Assembly (NCBI GenBank): GCA_047495785.1
Contig: JBLDXI010000020.1
Span: forward strand, 1,116,001-1,180,000
Direction: 5' to 3'
Origin: Lepidodermella squamata
Lineage: Eukaryota; Gastrotricha
DNA length: 64,000 nt
Below are positions 34,976 through 45,591 of the stretch, one piece after another (position 1 is the first letter of the stretch; the number at the start of each line of letters is the position of its first letter). The position numbers and the translations under genes were made by a program. Below the pieces are notes generated by a model that saw only the letters and a program-made list of their open reading frames with translations, made no database searches and was not told where the DNA came from.

Positions 34976-37361
34976 ATGAATTCTCGGTTTTTGCTCGGCA
35001 TAATTTTTCTGTTGACCATCTTCGGAAAAATTCAGGCGAAAGATGACGAAAAATCGACCACTCCTGTAGAGCCTGTCGGAACCAGTGGTTTACGTGAGTT
35101 AATATTTTATTTATTTTTCAATTTTATTAAAAATGTAAATTTTAGCCTGTTTATCCAATGCTACTTGCACTGGTCCCAACGAGCATTGTAAAATTGCCGA
35201 CGATTTTGTAGGTTTTGAAATTGTGAATAATCCCGATTTTACGATTTTATTTAGGATAGCCCGTGTAAACAAGGACTCTGCGAATGTCTGCCATGCTACG
35301 CCCTTGATAGAAACGGAATTTGCTCGCCTCGTAATTTCTACAAAATTAGTTTAAATTATTTCAATTTATTTCTGAATTTAATAGTAAATAAGTTGGAACT
35401 GGGACATGCATGCTTTGGTGAAAGGAATGAAGTCATAGTCGTCGAGCATGCCTCGTGTTATCTCGGCGTCGTTTCTTGCAAAAGCGGCTTCACTCAAAGC
35501 GGATCCTACTGCGGAGATGACGGCGGTTACCCGTACGGCGCGAAATGCGATTCAAGTTACTTCTGCGCCGGCGACATGAAATGCTTGAACGGCTCATGCG
35601 GCTGCATAGGGGGCGGAGCTTACAAATTCGACGCAGCCAAGAATTCGTGCGTTTTCAAAGAGCTAGGCGATTTCTGCCAGTCTGACGACGATTGCCAGAT
35701 CGGCGGGACGTTGTGGATAGGTTTCACCGCCGATCGAGCTGCTTGCTTGAAAAATCGTTGTTCGTGCGGTTATGCCAGCCGGGAAACTACAGTTGCCTTC
35801 ATTGACCCATCAAACGGTCGTATTAGGACGAAGCGAATTTGCGTACACCATAACGGGTCGCTTGAGGGTGACTACGGCGCAACTTGTGACATCGACCCTG
35901 TTATAGGCGGAAATTTACCTGACGTTCAGGTTTGTAAGGACGATTTTGTCTGCTTGAGATGCCCGGAAGATGAAGTTTCTGGCCACAAAGGAAGATGCAG
36001 TAAGTAATGAAATAATGTCAAAATTTCTCGCATAATTTCTTAACTTAAAGGGAGCCCATTAACACCAACCCCTCCTCCTGTTTGCTACGAAATGATTAAG
36101 CAGCCTGAGAATGAAGAGGTAGTCCCAGCAGCGTCTCCTGGGAACGACGTGCCTTCCGATCAGCTAGTCGTTATCACCCTGACATCAGCTGTTTCCTTGA
36201 CTCAAGACCCCGACCCTGAGACCTGGACTTGGACAGATCGAGTTATGGCGGCTGTTGCGAATAAGACCTGGTACAACAACGGCTGGCCTTATCGCCAATG
36301 CTCGACGGCTTCAAATTGCTACCAAAACGAACAGTGTTTGATCCCGAGCTTCTGCAGAAGGGGTGTCTGCGTCTGCACCCCGCCCAGTTACCAGGACGGG
36401 TTCGAAAACTGCTTGCTACCCTTGGCTAACCCAACCCCTGATTCTCTGAAGAATTCATCTGCTTCTAATTCGAGCGAGATTTCATACACCAGTAGTTCTA
36501 AAGCTGATACTGAGCGATTTTTTAGCTCAGAATTGGGAAATAGCTTCTACTATGGCATGGCGTGTTCTGATGTGACAGATTGCGGCAAAATCGGCATGAA
36601 TGGTTTGAATGGTTTGGCCCAGAACGGACTTCATTGCATTTCGAACAGCTCTAGCGAAACTTCGAACCAAACATACTGTTTATGCCCGACTTTGAAATAC
36701 AAATGGGACGAAACATCATTCCGGTGCAAACCAAGTATTATTACTTTAAAGATCTAAATTTGCTCTAAAATTCTTTGATTTTGCAGAGGAGTTTGGAGAT
36801 GGGTGTACGTCTGATGCCGAGTGTGATACAGGGGCTTATACGAAGCAATCAACTGGTGGTTTCAAATGCTTGGTTGAATCTGGCACTTGCGGCTGCAATG
36901 AGCCTGACTTCACCCCAGTGACTGTATCTGTCATTCAAGCTGCCTGGGGAGCAGCGATGCCTCGAAACATGCCGATTATTATCACTAAGAGGACGTATTG
37001 CGTTCTATCAAGCGCCCACAAGCCCGATGTGAAGGCTGATGCGAACTGCACTATCCAGCTGGCGGAGGATAGCGACAAGGCGACTTATACGTGTGCTTCT
37101 GGACTGATTTGCCTCTACTGCCCTGCAGATACTACTTACGGCATGTGCACAAGTTTAAGTAAGCTTTTTATTGCCAAAACAGCCCTAAAAATGACTTTGT
37201 TTCAAACAGCCGCTATCCTTGACGCCGCAAATGTTTCTGGAACAAAAATGTTTATGGCTGATCCCAGCAAAGCATCGGCGATTATTCGTGATAGTACAAA
37301 AACGTTTCTGAATGCTTTCATTGCTATCTTAGCACTAATTATTAGCGTGACCTTGTGTTGA
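34976..37361 (+). CDS. Cysteine-rich EB-module-like surface protein
   Basis: Seven exons, 34976-35093, 35146-35207, 35255-35330, 35385-35999, 36051-36734, 36787-37158 and 37210-37361, give 692 aa. The ATG at 34976 starts a signal peptide (FLLGIIFLLTIFGKIQA). The rest is a string of Cys-rich units of the EB type, with motifs such as CSTASNCYQNEQCL followed by GVCVC, and GDFCQSDDDCQIGG followed by NRCSCGY. Asn-glycosylation sites are frequent. The C-terminus (FLNAFIAILALIISVTLC) is hydrophobic and terminal, fitting a GPI anchor or single span. All introns are about 47-54 bp and mostly in phase 1. It is presumably an extracellular binding or matrix protein. EB is my best family match by eye; other EGF-like small modules are possible. 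Confidence 0.75.
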
Positions 37362-38094
37362 TGATAGCGTTTGAGGTCGCGCCATCGTGTCATAAAACAT
37401 CTAAAAAGCATCTATTTTGCGGAATTCAGGTTAACCAAATAAAAACAGGATGCATTTTACTCAAGTTTAAAGTTCAACGGAAATTCGATTATGGTCAGCT
37501 GCGTCTGCATTCGAAACATTTGCACTTCCTGTTGCGACTTCATACCGCAGTGCTTGGAACCGAACTCTGAGACACTTGGAAAATCACGCTCAAGAACAGA
37601 AAACACCATTTCAATCTGATCACAAGCCTTTAATTTAGCATTTATTTTAGAGGCATTCATTAGACTAAGTAAAACGAAAAAACTTGGTTACGCTGGGAAG
37701 TCCGTGAATTACGCTGCCCGGAGATATTTTGAAGCTAATTATATGCTAATCAAACGTATTCTCAGCTAAATTATGACATTTCTTTGCTGTCTTAGAGCAC
37801 GCTTCTCGCGCCCACGTTTTGCTAACGGATCTGGAGCTTGGTTAGAAAGACAATAAATTCACAATTAGTCAAAACCAGACTCGCGCAAGGCATCATTATT
37901 TCACCTTTTGATTACAAGTAATTTGATAGTAAGCTGAGAGTTTCATAACTTCTAGAAATTTTTAATGAGATCGGAGCTCGCATGACTCAAATGTGGTGGA
38001 AGGGGGTTGAAATTAGCCGCCTACCTTTATAAAATTCGGAAAAAAATCAGTAATCAGCATTCCTTCATTTTTGTCTAAAATAGAAATTGAAAAA
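37362..38094. other. Intergenic stretch upstream of the second class C GPCR
   Basis: No gene seen in this stretch. Short overlapping frames at 37355-37660 lack support. A TATA-like element near the right end is listed separately. Confidence 0.35.
38028..38034 (+). promoter_or_regulatory. TATA-box-like element of the second class C GPCR gene
   Basis: TATAAAA lies 61 bp upstream of the ATG at 38095, a spacing that allows a transcription start about 30 bases downstream and a short 5' UTR. Confidence 0.4.
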
Positions 38095-40488
38095 ATGAAT
38101 TCGAATTGTCTCTGCGCCATAATCATGTTATTGGCCTCAATAACGCAGTGCGAGAAGCCTAAAAAACTTCAAATGCTATCCTTCATGCCAGTCGATCCCG
38201 TCAAGGGAGTTGGTTATCCAGCTTGCTTCGCTTCTATGAACTATGTTATCGATCAGGCCAACTCTAGAAGCGACATCTTGCCAGACTATGAGATCGAGTT
38301 GAAACCTCTAGACGAAGGCCCTGGAGCTACGATGGCACCCCGCAACTTTGTTCGCTTCATGGAATCAGCCGGTAACGCTACCTTATCGCCAATAGTTCTC
38401 GGACCGTCTGTGGCTTGTCAAACCGTCCTCACGTCTCTCAAGGTGCATAGCTTCATCGCTTTTTCCCAGTTATGTAACGGCCCATATTTGGTGGCAAGGA
38501 AGCAGCTTTTCTCAAATCTTTACCGCTTCATTCTACCCGGCGAGAACAACGCTATAGCCGCGGCTTTGTTTCTAACCAAAGTCGGCGGTTGGAAGCAGAC
38601 GGCAATTCTAACAACTTCGTCGAATCCGAATGACTACCAGGGCGGTTTGATCATTCAGAAGGAACTGGTAAAAGCTGGCGTAGATGTCGTTTACTTCGGT
38701 CTAGACAGCGGTGAGATATCTGATGAAACTTTGACGCAAATGAAGACGAGTGGTGCTCGAGTTATCACGATTTCGGTCTCAACTGTTTCGATGTGTTTGA
38801 ATTTTCTGTGCCGAAGCCATGCAGCCGGCATGCGAGCTCCTCAGTACCTTTTCGCGTTTCAGGTCACTTGCTCCTTCGTCCCAACCAGCCAGAGCCTGGT
38901 TCTACCAAACGGTTGTAGCAGGCAGACGATTTTTGAGCAACTCAAAATCTCGATTTGGTTCGGTTTGTACCGAGGAACTACGCAAACACAGGAGAGGACC
39001 AGCCTGGGCTACACGTCATCGCAGTTCAATCAAGAGGTCGATAAAGCTTTGAAAATGAAAGCGCCTGATGAAGATTTGCGAACGATCTGCCACGATATAG
39101 CAATGGCAGCAGTTTTAGCCCTGAATCGCTCTGAAATTGCGTTGAAAAGTAACTTCAACAGCTCTTTGAAGGACTTCTCGTCAGATCCGAAACTCGTAGG
39201 ATCCGTGGTTAATGAATCAGCCGCCTCTATGGACGTTGTCGGGCTGAGAATTGGTCGAATCAAATACTCGGCAAGAATGGAAATCGACACAGATCAAATG
39301 TGGATTGGGCAGCTGATGGATAACGGCGCTTTAAGGATGTACTACAAGGTTCAAAGAAAGGACGATGGCTTCAGTCTTGACGCTAACGCCTACAGTTTGA
39401 CGCTGATAGAAAAACCGATTTGGCAGACAAAATCAGGGTTGCCTCCAAAAGATTTGACGCAAGTGATTATTGAGGAGGATTGGTTGCCCGAATCTGCTAT
39501 AGGAGTCCTCACTGCACTAGCGATTGCGGTAACAATCCTCCAGGTAGCGCAAGGTTGTTTGGCTTTGAAGTTCAGGAGGGACAGTGCCAGCCAATTTGGG
39601 CCGTTTTTCGATTCATTCTTCAAACTAGCCATCGTAATTGGTTGCTTCGTGCTGAACCTATCATGTATTATCCTAGTCATTGGGAACAACTTTTTCATTC
39701 AGGTGGAGTGCCAACTAAGATTTTTACTGACTTCACTTGGCTTGGGCTCGATTAACGGAGCGGTTTTTCTGCTGCTTCTCACCTATTCTTGGATACGTCA
39801 GCCAATATGTGAAACTAGGTCGAATATTGGCCGAAGCCGATCTACTTGGAGGACAAAGCTCAGAGGAGCAAAGTCCCGATCTTCGAATTCTGTATCCCTT
39901 TGCAGTACGGTTTCGCAACTTCAAACGACTTCGAGCTATTCAGCAAAATCTCATAAAAGGCTGAAAATCAGCTATTTGACTTACATCCTGGCAACGGTAT
40001 TTATCATCGCATTTTGGCAAGCTGGTTACGACCGTCTTTCGGTTGAAAATCGCTATTCGGAAGTGATCTACGCCGAAGAAATCGATGGCTATACGCAAAC
40101 CCGATCAACTTCTTGTTCTTCCGATTATCAACAAATTTTTCTGGCAATTCTTATCGCCCTAAATGGCGTTACAATTCTGGCTGGATGTTGTATCACCCTG
40201 CAGGTGCAAAACTTTAAAAAGCCAGCCGAAGTCAGGGTCGAATTTGAAGTTCTAAAAATTGCGGTTACCAATTCAATTTTCATCTTCGGAGCTGTTCTAT
40301 TGATAGTTATCATCCTAACTCAGGCAGAATACCCGCAGTGGGTTAGTTGTCTCGTAGTTGCGATTGGAGACTTAATCTTCTCACTATCGACGAGTTTGAT
40401 CATTTTCCGACCCTTTTGGAGGAATGTTAGACCAGATGCGACGGTCGAGACTGGCCTAGCCATCATAAGGGTTAAAACTCTAGAATGA
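38095..40488 (+). CDS. Class C GPCR, GABA-B-receptor-like, intronless (second copy)
   Basis: A single exon of 797 codons. The first ATG is at 38095; the frame upstream contains only a TTG. A signal peptide (LCAIIMLLASITQC) is followed by a Venus-flytrap domain with YPACFASMNYVIDQAN and FSNLYRFILPGENN motifs. Seven spans start near residue 463, and there is no Cys-rich linker. The loop after TM3 is about 70 residues long, basic and Ser-rich (RSTWRTKLRGAKSRSSNS). Of the three class C copies, it shares with the third the motif ILPDYEIEL/YLPDYKVEF in the first lobe. It is convergent with the multi-pass protein B gene, whose stop lies 53 bp away. The ligand is unknown. Confidence 0.87.
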   Translation: MNSNCLCAIIMLLASITQCEKPKKLQMLSFMPVDPVKGVGYPACFASMNYVIDQANSRSDILPDYEIELKPLDEGPGATMAPRNFVRFMESAGNATLSPIVLGPSVACQTVLTSLKVHSFIAFSQLCNGPYLVARKQLFSNLYRFILPGENNAIAAALFLTKVGGWKQTAILTTSSNPNDYQGGLIIQKELVKAGVDVVYFGLDSGEISDETLTQMKTSGARVITISVSTVSMCLNFLCRSHAAGMRAPQYLFAFQVTCSFVPTSQSLVLPNGCSRQTIFEQLKISIWFGLYRGTTQTQERTSLGYTSSQFNQEVDKALKMKAPDEDLRTICHDIAMAAVLALNRSEIALKSNFNSSLKDFSSDPKLVGSVVNESAASMDVVGLRIGRIKYSARMEIDTDQMWIGQLMDNGALRMYYKVQRKDDGFSLDANAYSLTLIEKPIWQTKSGLPPKDLTQVIIEEDWLPESAIGVLTALAIAVTILQVAQGCLALKFRRDSASQFGPFFDSFFKLAIVIGCFVLNLSCIILVIGNNFFIQVECQLRFLLTSLGLGSINGAVFLLLLTYSWIRQPICETRSNIGRSRSTWRTKLRGAKSRSSNSVSLCSTVSQLQTTSSYSAKSHKRLKISYLTYILATVFIIAFWQAGYDRLSVENRYSEVIYAEEIDGYTQTRSTSCSSDYQQIFLAILIALNGVTILAGCCITLQVQNFKKPAEVRVEFEVLKIAVTNSIFIFGAVLLIVIILTQAEYPQWVSCLVVAIGDLIFSLSTSLIIFRPFWRNVRPDATVETGLAIIRVKTLE

Positions 40489-40540
40489 GAAGGATATTTT
40501 ATTGATGTGAATTTTTTTGAGTAATACAACACGTGTCATA

Positions 40541-41713
40541 TTAGTTGTTGAGTACAAGCGACTTGATAGTACAAAGAGCGTCTGCATCGATGAGCTTTCC
40601 GGCAACAGACTGCTCCAATTTCAGGAACTTGGACACATAATACGCGGCTGTTATGATTGAAATCTGCCCGGACAGCACGGCGTAGTTGATGGCAATTCGA
40701 ACAGTGTCACCGGACAGAAAAGACGGGTAGTCAAAGTACCAACAATTACCGAATGACGGATCGTCAACGCAGATTCGCGAGAGAAGATGAACAGCATTGT
40801 CGAAAATTCCGAACGCCGAAGTCGATAAGACTGCGGCTAAAAGTGAAATCAGCATAGACCTAAGCGCCTGTCTAATCGATTGTTGCTCCTTCGAAGGAAG
40901 CGGCCATTCCTGCTGAACATTCGGGAAGCATTTAACAGCGATTAGACACCCTATTGAGCTCATGAAACTGATACTGCAAGCGAAAATTAGGAAGCCATAG
41001 CAGAAAAGATCTAAATTGTGCATGATATAGCCGTTTGAAGTTGATATGTCGAAGGGCGTTCTCATCAGTTGGAAAACGACGCGTTGCTCGCCATTTTCGG
41101 CCGAGTCGTTACAAGGACAGCAGCAATAGGACGCGATTGTCGAGCAGGCCATAACAGCGCCGAAAATAGCGACAATTCCGTTGAAAAACTGGCCGCTGAA
41201 AACGCGTTTTCGCAGCAAAATTTGACCATCAATCTTGCCATTTACAGCTCGAATTTTCGCGATAATTGCGAGGATCAACGACTCGAGGACAACAGCGGCT
41301 GTGAATGTGAACAGAAATGTATCAGCGACTCGGCGGACGAAACGGATGATGAAATGAATTGTAAAGCAGAAGAAATAGCCAAATGAGCCAGAATACTGGA
41401 GTAATTGCGCGTCCTCTCGAAGGAAGTCAATCATTTTACATGACCATAGAATTATGTTGGTTTTTACGAGAATTTCACCAAGTCGTTGAAATTCGTTCCG
41501 TTTTTCTTTATGAGCTGCTTTCGCCTTGGCAAGCAGGGTTAAGATGTAGCTTAAAGATGCGACCAAGATGAAAGAACAAGTTGGGTTAAGTATGACGCTG
41601 AATAAGAACGAAACCAGCCAATATTCACACTCTTCGCCGAAACAGCGACATTTACGCAGGGAAGTTATATTATTTTCGAGCGACGTGCCTGGTAGTACCT
41701 TTGGATAATCCAT
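40541..41713 (-). CDS. Unassigned multi-pass (about 7TM) membrane protein B, intronless
   Basis: A 390-codon single exon. The short N-terminal outside segment holds CRCFGEECEYW. It is followed by about seven hydrophobic segments, a MIDFLREDA motif after the second, and a long Cys-rich loop (SYCCCPCNDSAENG) near the middle. The C-terminal part ends ITAAYYVSKFL plus a charged tail. The N-terminal motif CxCFxxxCxxW, the FLR(E/Q)DA stretch and the terminal ITA(A/T)Y(Y/H)V(S/T) stretch are shared with protein A at 31.9-33.0 kb, which has two introns. No conserved motif of rhodopsin, secretin, class C, insect gustatory or odorant receptors was recognised. A chemosensory-type receptor is possible; a transporter is less likely because polar residues within the spans are few. 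Confidence 0.7.
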   Translation of the reverse strand: MDYPKVLPGTSLENNITSLRKCRCFGEECEYWLVSFLFSVILNPTCSFILVASLSYILTLLAKAKAAHKEKRNEFQRLGEILVKTNIILWSCKMIDFLREDAQLLQYSGSFGYFFCFTIHFIIRFVRRVADTFLFTFTAAVVLESLILAIIAKIRAVNGKIDGQILLRKRVFSGQFFNGIVAIFGAVMACSTIASYCCCPCNDSAENGEQRVVFQLMRTPFDISTSNGYIMHNLDLFCYGFLIFACSISFMSSIGCLIAVKCFPNVQQEWPLPSKEQQSIRQALRSMLISLLAAVLSTSAFGIFDNAVHLLSRICVDDPSFGNCWYFDYPSFLSGDTVRIAINYAVLSGQISIITAAYYVSKFLKLEQSVAGKLIDADALCTIKSLVLNN

Positions 41714-42866
41714 ATATCAAATTCAAAAACTCAGAAACGAGACAAAAAAATTGACGAAAATAACCGACAGATGCCGCTGTGAAATGTCTAAATTCAGGTG
41801 ATTTTTTTATCGAAAATACAAAGCACGCACTGGTTTATTACCACCTTATTATTATCGCAAAAGAAAAATAATGAAAAATTCAAAATGATGATTACCGATA
41901 TTAGGCACGCGATAATGATTTGTTTACCGTTCGGTCAGCGATTCATTTAACTATAACATGTAACTTTCATTTTCGTTTCAATCATGTTGCAATAGGGACA
42001 GGTTCAGGTGTTTGCTATTAGGCTGGTTATGTCCATGACTTGGGAATATTAAAATTACAAAAAACAAATTAATTCGTCGAATATTCAATATTCAAGTTAC
42101 CGTATATTCCGTAATAGCTTCATATACCCGTTATTACCGCCCGTCCCGTTTACAACCCTCCTTTCAAGGCCTTTGAAAAAATAAAGCCTCATACTCGCAA
42201 TAGCTACCCGCGATCTAAATTAATCGATTTTAAAAATAATTGCGCATAATTTTTTGAAATTCCATTTCTGAGGCATTTGATGGGTATATTTGATAGAAAA
42301 TGGCGAAACATAGCTGAGTGAGAGAATTTAAGCAACGAAAATTGCCAAAGTAGCTATCGATTTCCAAAGCATCCATCATAAGAAAAAAACTAAAATTTCC
42401 AATTTTCAAAAAATTGCATAAAAATTGAAAAATCGCTATCGAACGATGAAGTTCTCGATTTTGATGAAAAGTTGTTGACCTCAGTTCAAATATTATCAAT
42501 TTATTTTAACACTTGAAACCATAAAGTAGCATGCTCGCGATTGTAACGCGTCCCGTTTACAACCTCCCTTTTTCGAAGCTTTGACATTACAATGCCCCTT
42601 GAAGCTATTTCGGAAAATACGGTAAGTGTCAAGTTTCAAAATTAGACCCTGCCAACAGGTAAATTTGTCCCCTTTTCGGTAAATTTGCTGGACCCGATGA
42701 ATCATCGCGTGTACCACGCGTCTACGACACTGAAACCAATGAATAATGATAAGGATACGATAAAAAATAAACGCGGCCAACTCCGTAGCCTTCTTATCTA
42801 GAATACACCGTTAAATTAGCTCTGTCATGAATAACTCAAATCTATGGTTATTCATTACCTCCATGG
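41714..42866. other. Intergenic stretch before the LITAF-domain gene
   Basis: No supported gene. Two open frames at 42230-42780 on the minus strand lack features. A string resembling CGTCCCGTTTACAACC(C)TCC occurs twice, near 42143 and 42546, as a short direct repeat of unknown meaning. Confidence 0.4.
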
Positions 42867-42874
42867 TATAAAAG
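42867..42874 (+). promoter_or_regulatory. TATA box of the LITAF-domain gene
   Basis: TATAAAAG is preceded by a GC-containing context and lies 93 bp upstream of the ATG, giving a plausible start site near 42900. Confidence 0.5.
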
Positions 42875-42959
42875 CCAATATTCTGAAGCGGGTGAGAAAA
42901 AACACTAGTGAACAAACAACAAATCTTGCAAGGTAGAAAAGTATTACTTATATTAAGCA

Positions 42960-43594
42960 ATGGTACATCACCACGGAGGTCATCACCACCATTTCGGAGG
43001 CCACCACCACCACCACCACATCGGCCACCATCACCATCACCACGCTATTACACACCATCCGCATCATTTCGCCCATCATCATCATCATCTTCACGTCGCC
43101 CCGCCTTTCATCCCCCCACGTTTTCGGATCGGAACTACTTACGTTCGATCAACGACCGCGGCTACGGTTGCCGTGAATGCTGCCCAGAATGCTCCTTGGA
43201 CTCAAGCCACTGAACCTGCGCCGGCGCCGCCGCCCTATGCTGAAGTTCAGCTAAACGTGTTGGCTCCGGTCGAAGAAACGTGCCCGAATTGCAAGCAAAC
43301 AATCACAACGATCGTCAAATACAAAACCGGTAAAAATACCTGGAAATGGGCTGCATTGGGCCTTTTGCTTTTTTGGTAAGAATTGCTTTCCAATCTTCCC
43401 GCAATTTCATCGATTTTAATTTATCAGCGCTGGAGCCTGTTTTGTTCCGTTTTGCATGAACTCAACAAAAGATGGTGAGTGTTTTAAATTCTCGTAATAT
43501 TTTTCAAATTAAGTACAATAATTTTACAGTTCACCACGTGTGCCCAAGCTGCAAGCATGTCATCAAAGTCTACGAACGAGTCAGCGACTCATAA
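42960..43594 (+). CDS. LITAF-domain protein with a histidine-rich N-terminus
   Basis: Exons 42960-43375, 43428-43474 and 43530-43594 give 175 aa. The C-terminal half is a LITAF (SIMPLE) domain: a zinc-binding CPNC half-site, a hydrophobic in-plane membrane helix (WKWAALGLLLFWCAGACFVP) and the second half-site HHVCPSCK after the conserved KDV. All four zinc cysteines are present. LITAF proteins sit on late endosome/lysosome and plasma membranes as monotopic zinc proteins. The unusual part is the first 50 or so residues, which are more than half histidine in HHHH runs, followed by a Pro-rich segment with PPPYAEV, a possible PPxY site for a NEDD4-type ligase. The His tract might bind metal. It is convergent with the nuclear receptor gene. 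Confidence 0.88.
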
Positions 43595-43705
43595 AACAAT
43601 GATTAGTTTATTTTAGAAATTTACAGCCGCCTTAAATGATAATAGAGCAGCTTCTCATATTTTCTATCGAATTTAGCAGAAATAAATTGTTGAATTTCGA
43701 ATATT

Positions 43706-45591
43706 TTATATCAAGTCTTCGCTTTCGCTATCCACATCTTTAGGAGGGAGGGCCTTTTTAGGAGCTTCCTTGACGTAGATATCAGCGAAAAGGCGATGCT
43801 CCCTTAGTAATTCCGGCCGTTCGATAGTCATCCGCCTCATCGCCATATCAGAATTAACCGGTAGATTGCAGACTAGTAAGTCATAGATGCGACCAAACTG
43901 GGCGGCTCGGGGTTCAGGATGCTCATAGTTCATCGCCCAAATAGCTCTCAGAGCCATGTAAATCTGCCGATTGACTTCGACAACCAAATGAGGCTCGGCG
44001 AGATGTCGCAGCGATTCGACGTGGAAAAATACGAGGGCTTGAAGAATGGCGAATTCGATGAAGTTCGGCTGCCATTGTTGTAACAAGCCGGCGATTTCGT
44101 CGACGATGAGCGAAACGCCGCGGAAAAATGGGAAAATTTGCAAGAAACGCTCGGCTGCGGGTTCGGGCATGCCGAAAAAGCGGAAATAATTGTGGCTTGG
44201 CAGGCAAACCTGAGCAATGACAAGCGGCATGAGGGCGCGGGATAACAAGTTGCATTGATCAGCAACAGGCAATCGGGCTACTTCTGAAAATTGAAGGGCA
44301 AAGGTAGTGTAACGAAGGATATCGTACTTCCTCCTATGTTACTAAACTTTCAACCTCGAAATTTTGAAAAATTCGAAAATTGATAGTTTTGGTGAATTGT
44401 TGATTTTTTGCGTTTTCGAACCGATTTGACACCTCAACCTTGGGCTACTTTTGGAAAAAATACGGCAACTTCGGCAACCTGCTTCACAAAATTAAAAAAA
44501 TTAGCCAGCGCTCAAAGTTCTGAATATTGGCCGTGATTTATGATCTTGCAAACTTTGAGAATTTTTCTAATTTTACCTTTTGGCCATTTAAAACTCTGGG
44601 AATAATTTTGGTAACTTAGGAAACTCTGGAAAATAACTCGAAATTCAGTTACAAATGTTTATGCAAATACCCGATATTTCTAACCTTCAATCTTTAACAT
44701 TTAATGACCTGCAAAACCTGCAAAATGACTCACGTTCGAGGTGTTTCACGTAAGCCGTGCCGAAGCTTAGCATGACATTGAAATTCGCCATCGCGCTGTG
44801 CCACGTCTTAGCATCGTTTTCGAAGGGCTCGGGAGAAATTGTAAAAGGCATCTAGGAAAACATTATTTAATTGACCTGCCACTACGTAAAGTCAACTTGC
44901 CGAATCTAGAGCTGAAAGAATAGTCGCGCCCGGGACGATAATTCTGAGAAATCTCTCGGTTTGAATGCATTCAACATTAGCAGGGGCCGCAGATACCGTA
45001 ACCATCGACGTGCTGTTTCTATTATTGTTCGGCGATGAATTATTATCAAAAATTGCAACGGCTTGATTGCTCGGGATGACGCTCGTTTCCTCCTCAAATC
45101 TTTGTTCATTTTGAGGAGGTAGTTGTTCGACATAATTTCGGGCGCTTCTTGCGATGTTATTATTTGTAGGCTTATTTTTGGTCGATCCTTTCCCGGCTAT
45201 TCGCATTCCAATTTTGAGACACCTTGCCAGGCGGCATTTCGGACAGAACTGGCGGCGGCTGAATGGATTTGGAGCTTGAAATGTTACCACACGCGGCATG
45301 CAGTCTTCAAGGCCGGTGAGGCATTTCAGAGTTATTCGACTGTTCCGATTTCGAAGGAAAAATTTCTGGAAAAATTTGGAAAAATAATTTGACCTTTACT
45401 GCGTTGAATTGTAAATTCACTTTGCAGGCTTCACAGGCGTTAACCCCGCACCGGATGACCCCGTTCGTCGGCAAGCCACAAACCCCGCAGCCAGGATCGG
45501 ATGCCGCTGACAATCGGCCATTATTGCTCGCGAAATTCGGGGGCATGCTAACTTGATTGCGAGCGCAGCTTTCCCTTGCAGGGTAAATCAT
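43706..45591 (-). CDS. Nuclear hormone receptor, divergent
   Basis: Exons 45591-45421, 45365-44901, 44851-44734 and 44283-43706 give 443 aa. The DNA-binding domain begins CGVCGLPTNGVIRCGVNAC; the first intron (55 bp) interrupts the P-box so that splicing yields CEACKKFFLRN. Zinc finger 2 ends FCPKCRLARCLKIGMR. The second finger has a longer spacer than usual (CLTGLEDCMPRVVTFQ...). A Ser/Asn/Gln-rich hinge follows. The ligand-binding domain has the signature VARLPVADQCNLLSRAL (helices 3-4) and an acidic tail. The second intron has a GC donor: only GCAAGT at 44900 keeps frame. The third intron is 450 bp. It should be a nuclear transcription factor; the P-box and helix-3 motif recall expanded nematode/tardigrade-type receptors, and the ligand is unknown. 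Confidence 0.87.

Noticed and set aside
38071-38094. Eight-residue extension of the class C receptor
   Set aside because: It would start at TTG; the first ATG at 38095 directly precedes the signal peptide.
42908-43213. Pro/Arg-rich frame overlapping the LITAF gene
   Set aside because: It is the shifted reading of the His-codon repeat; the His frame leads into a complete LITAF domain.
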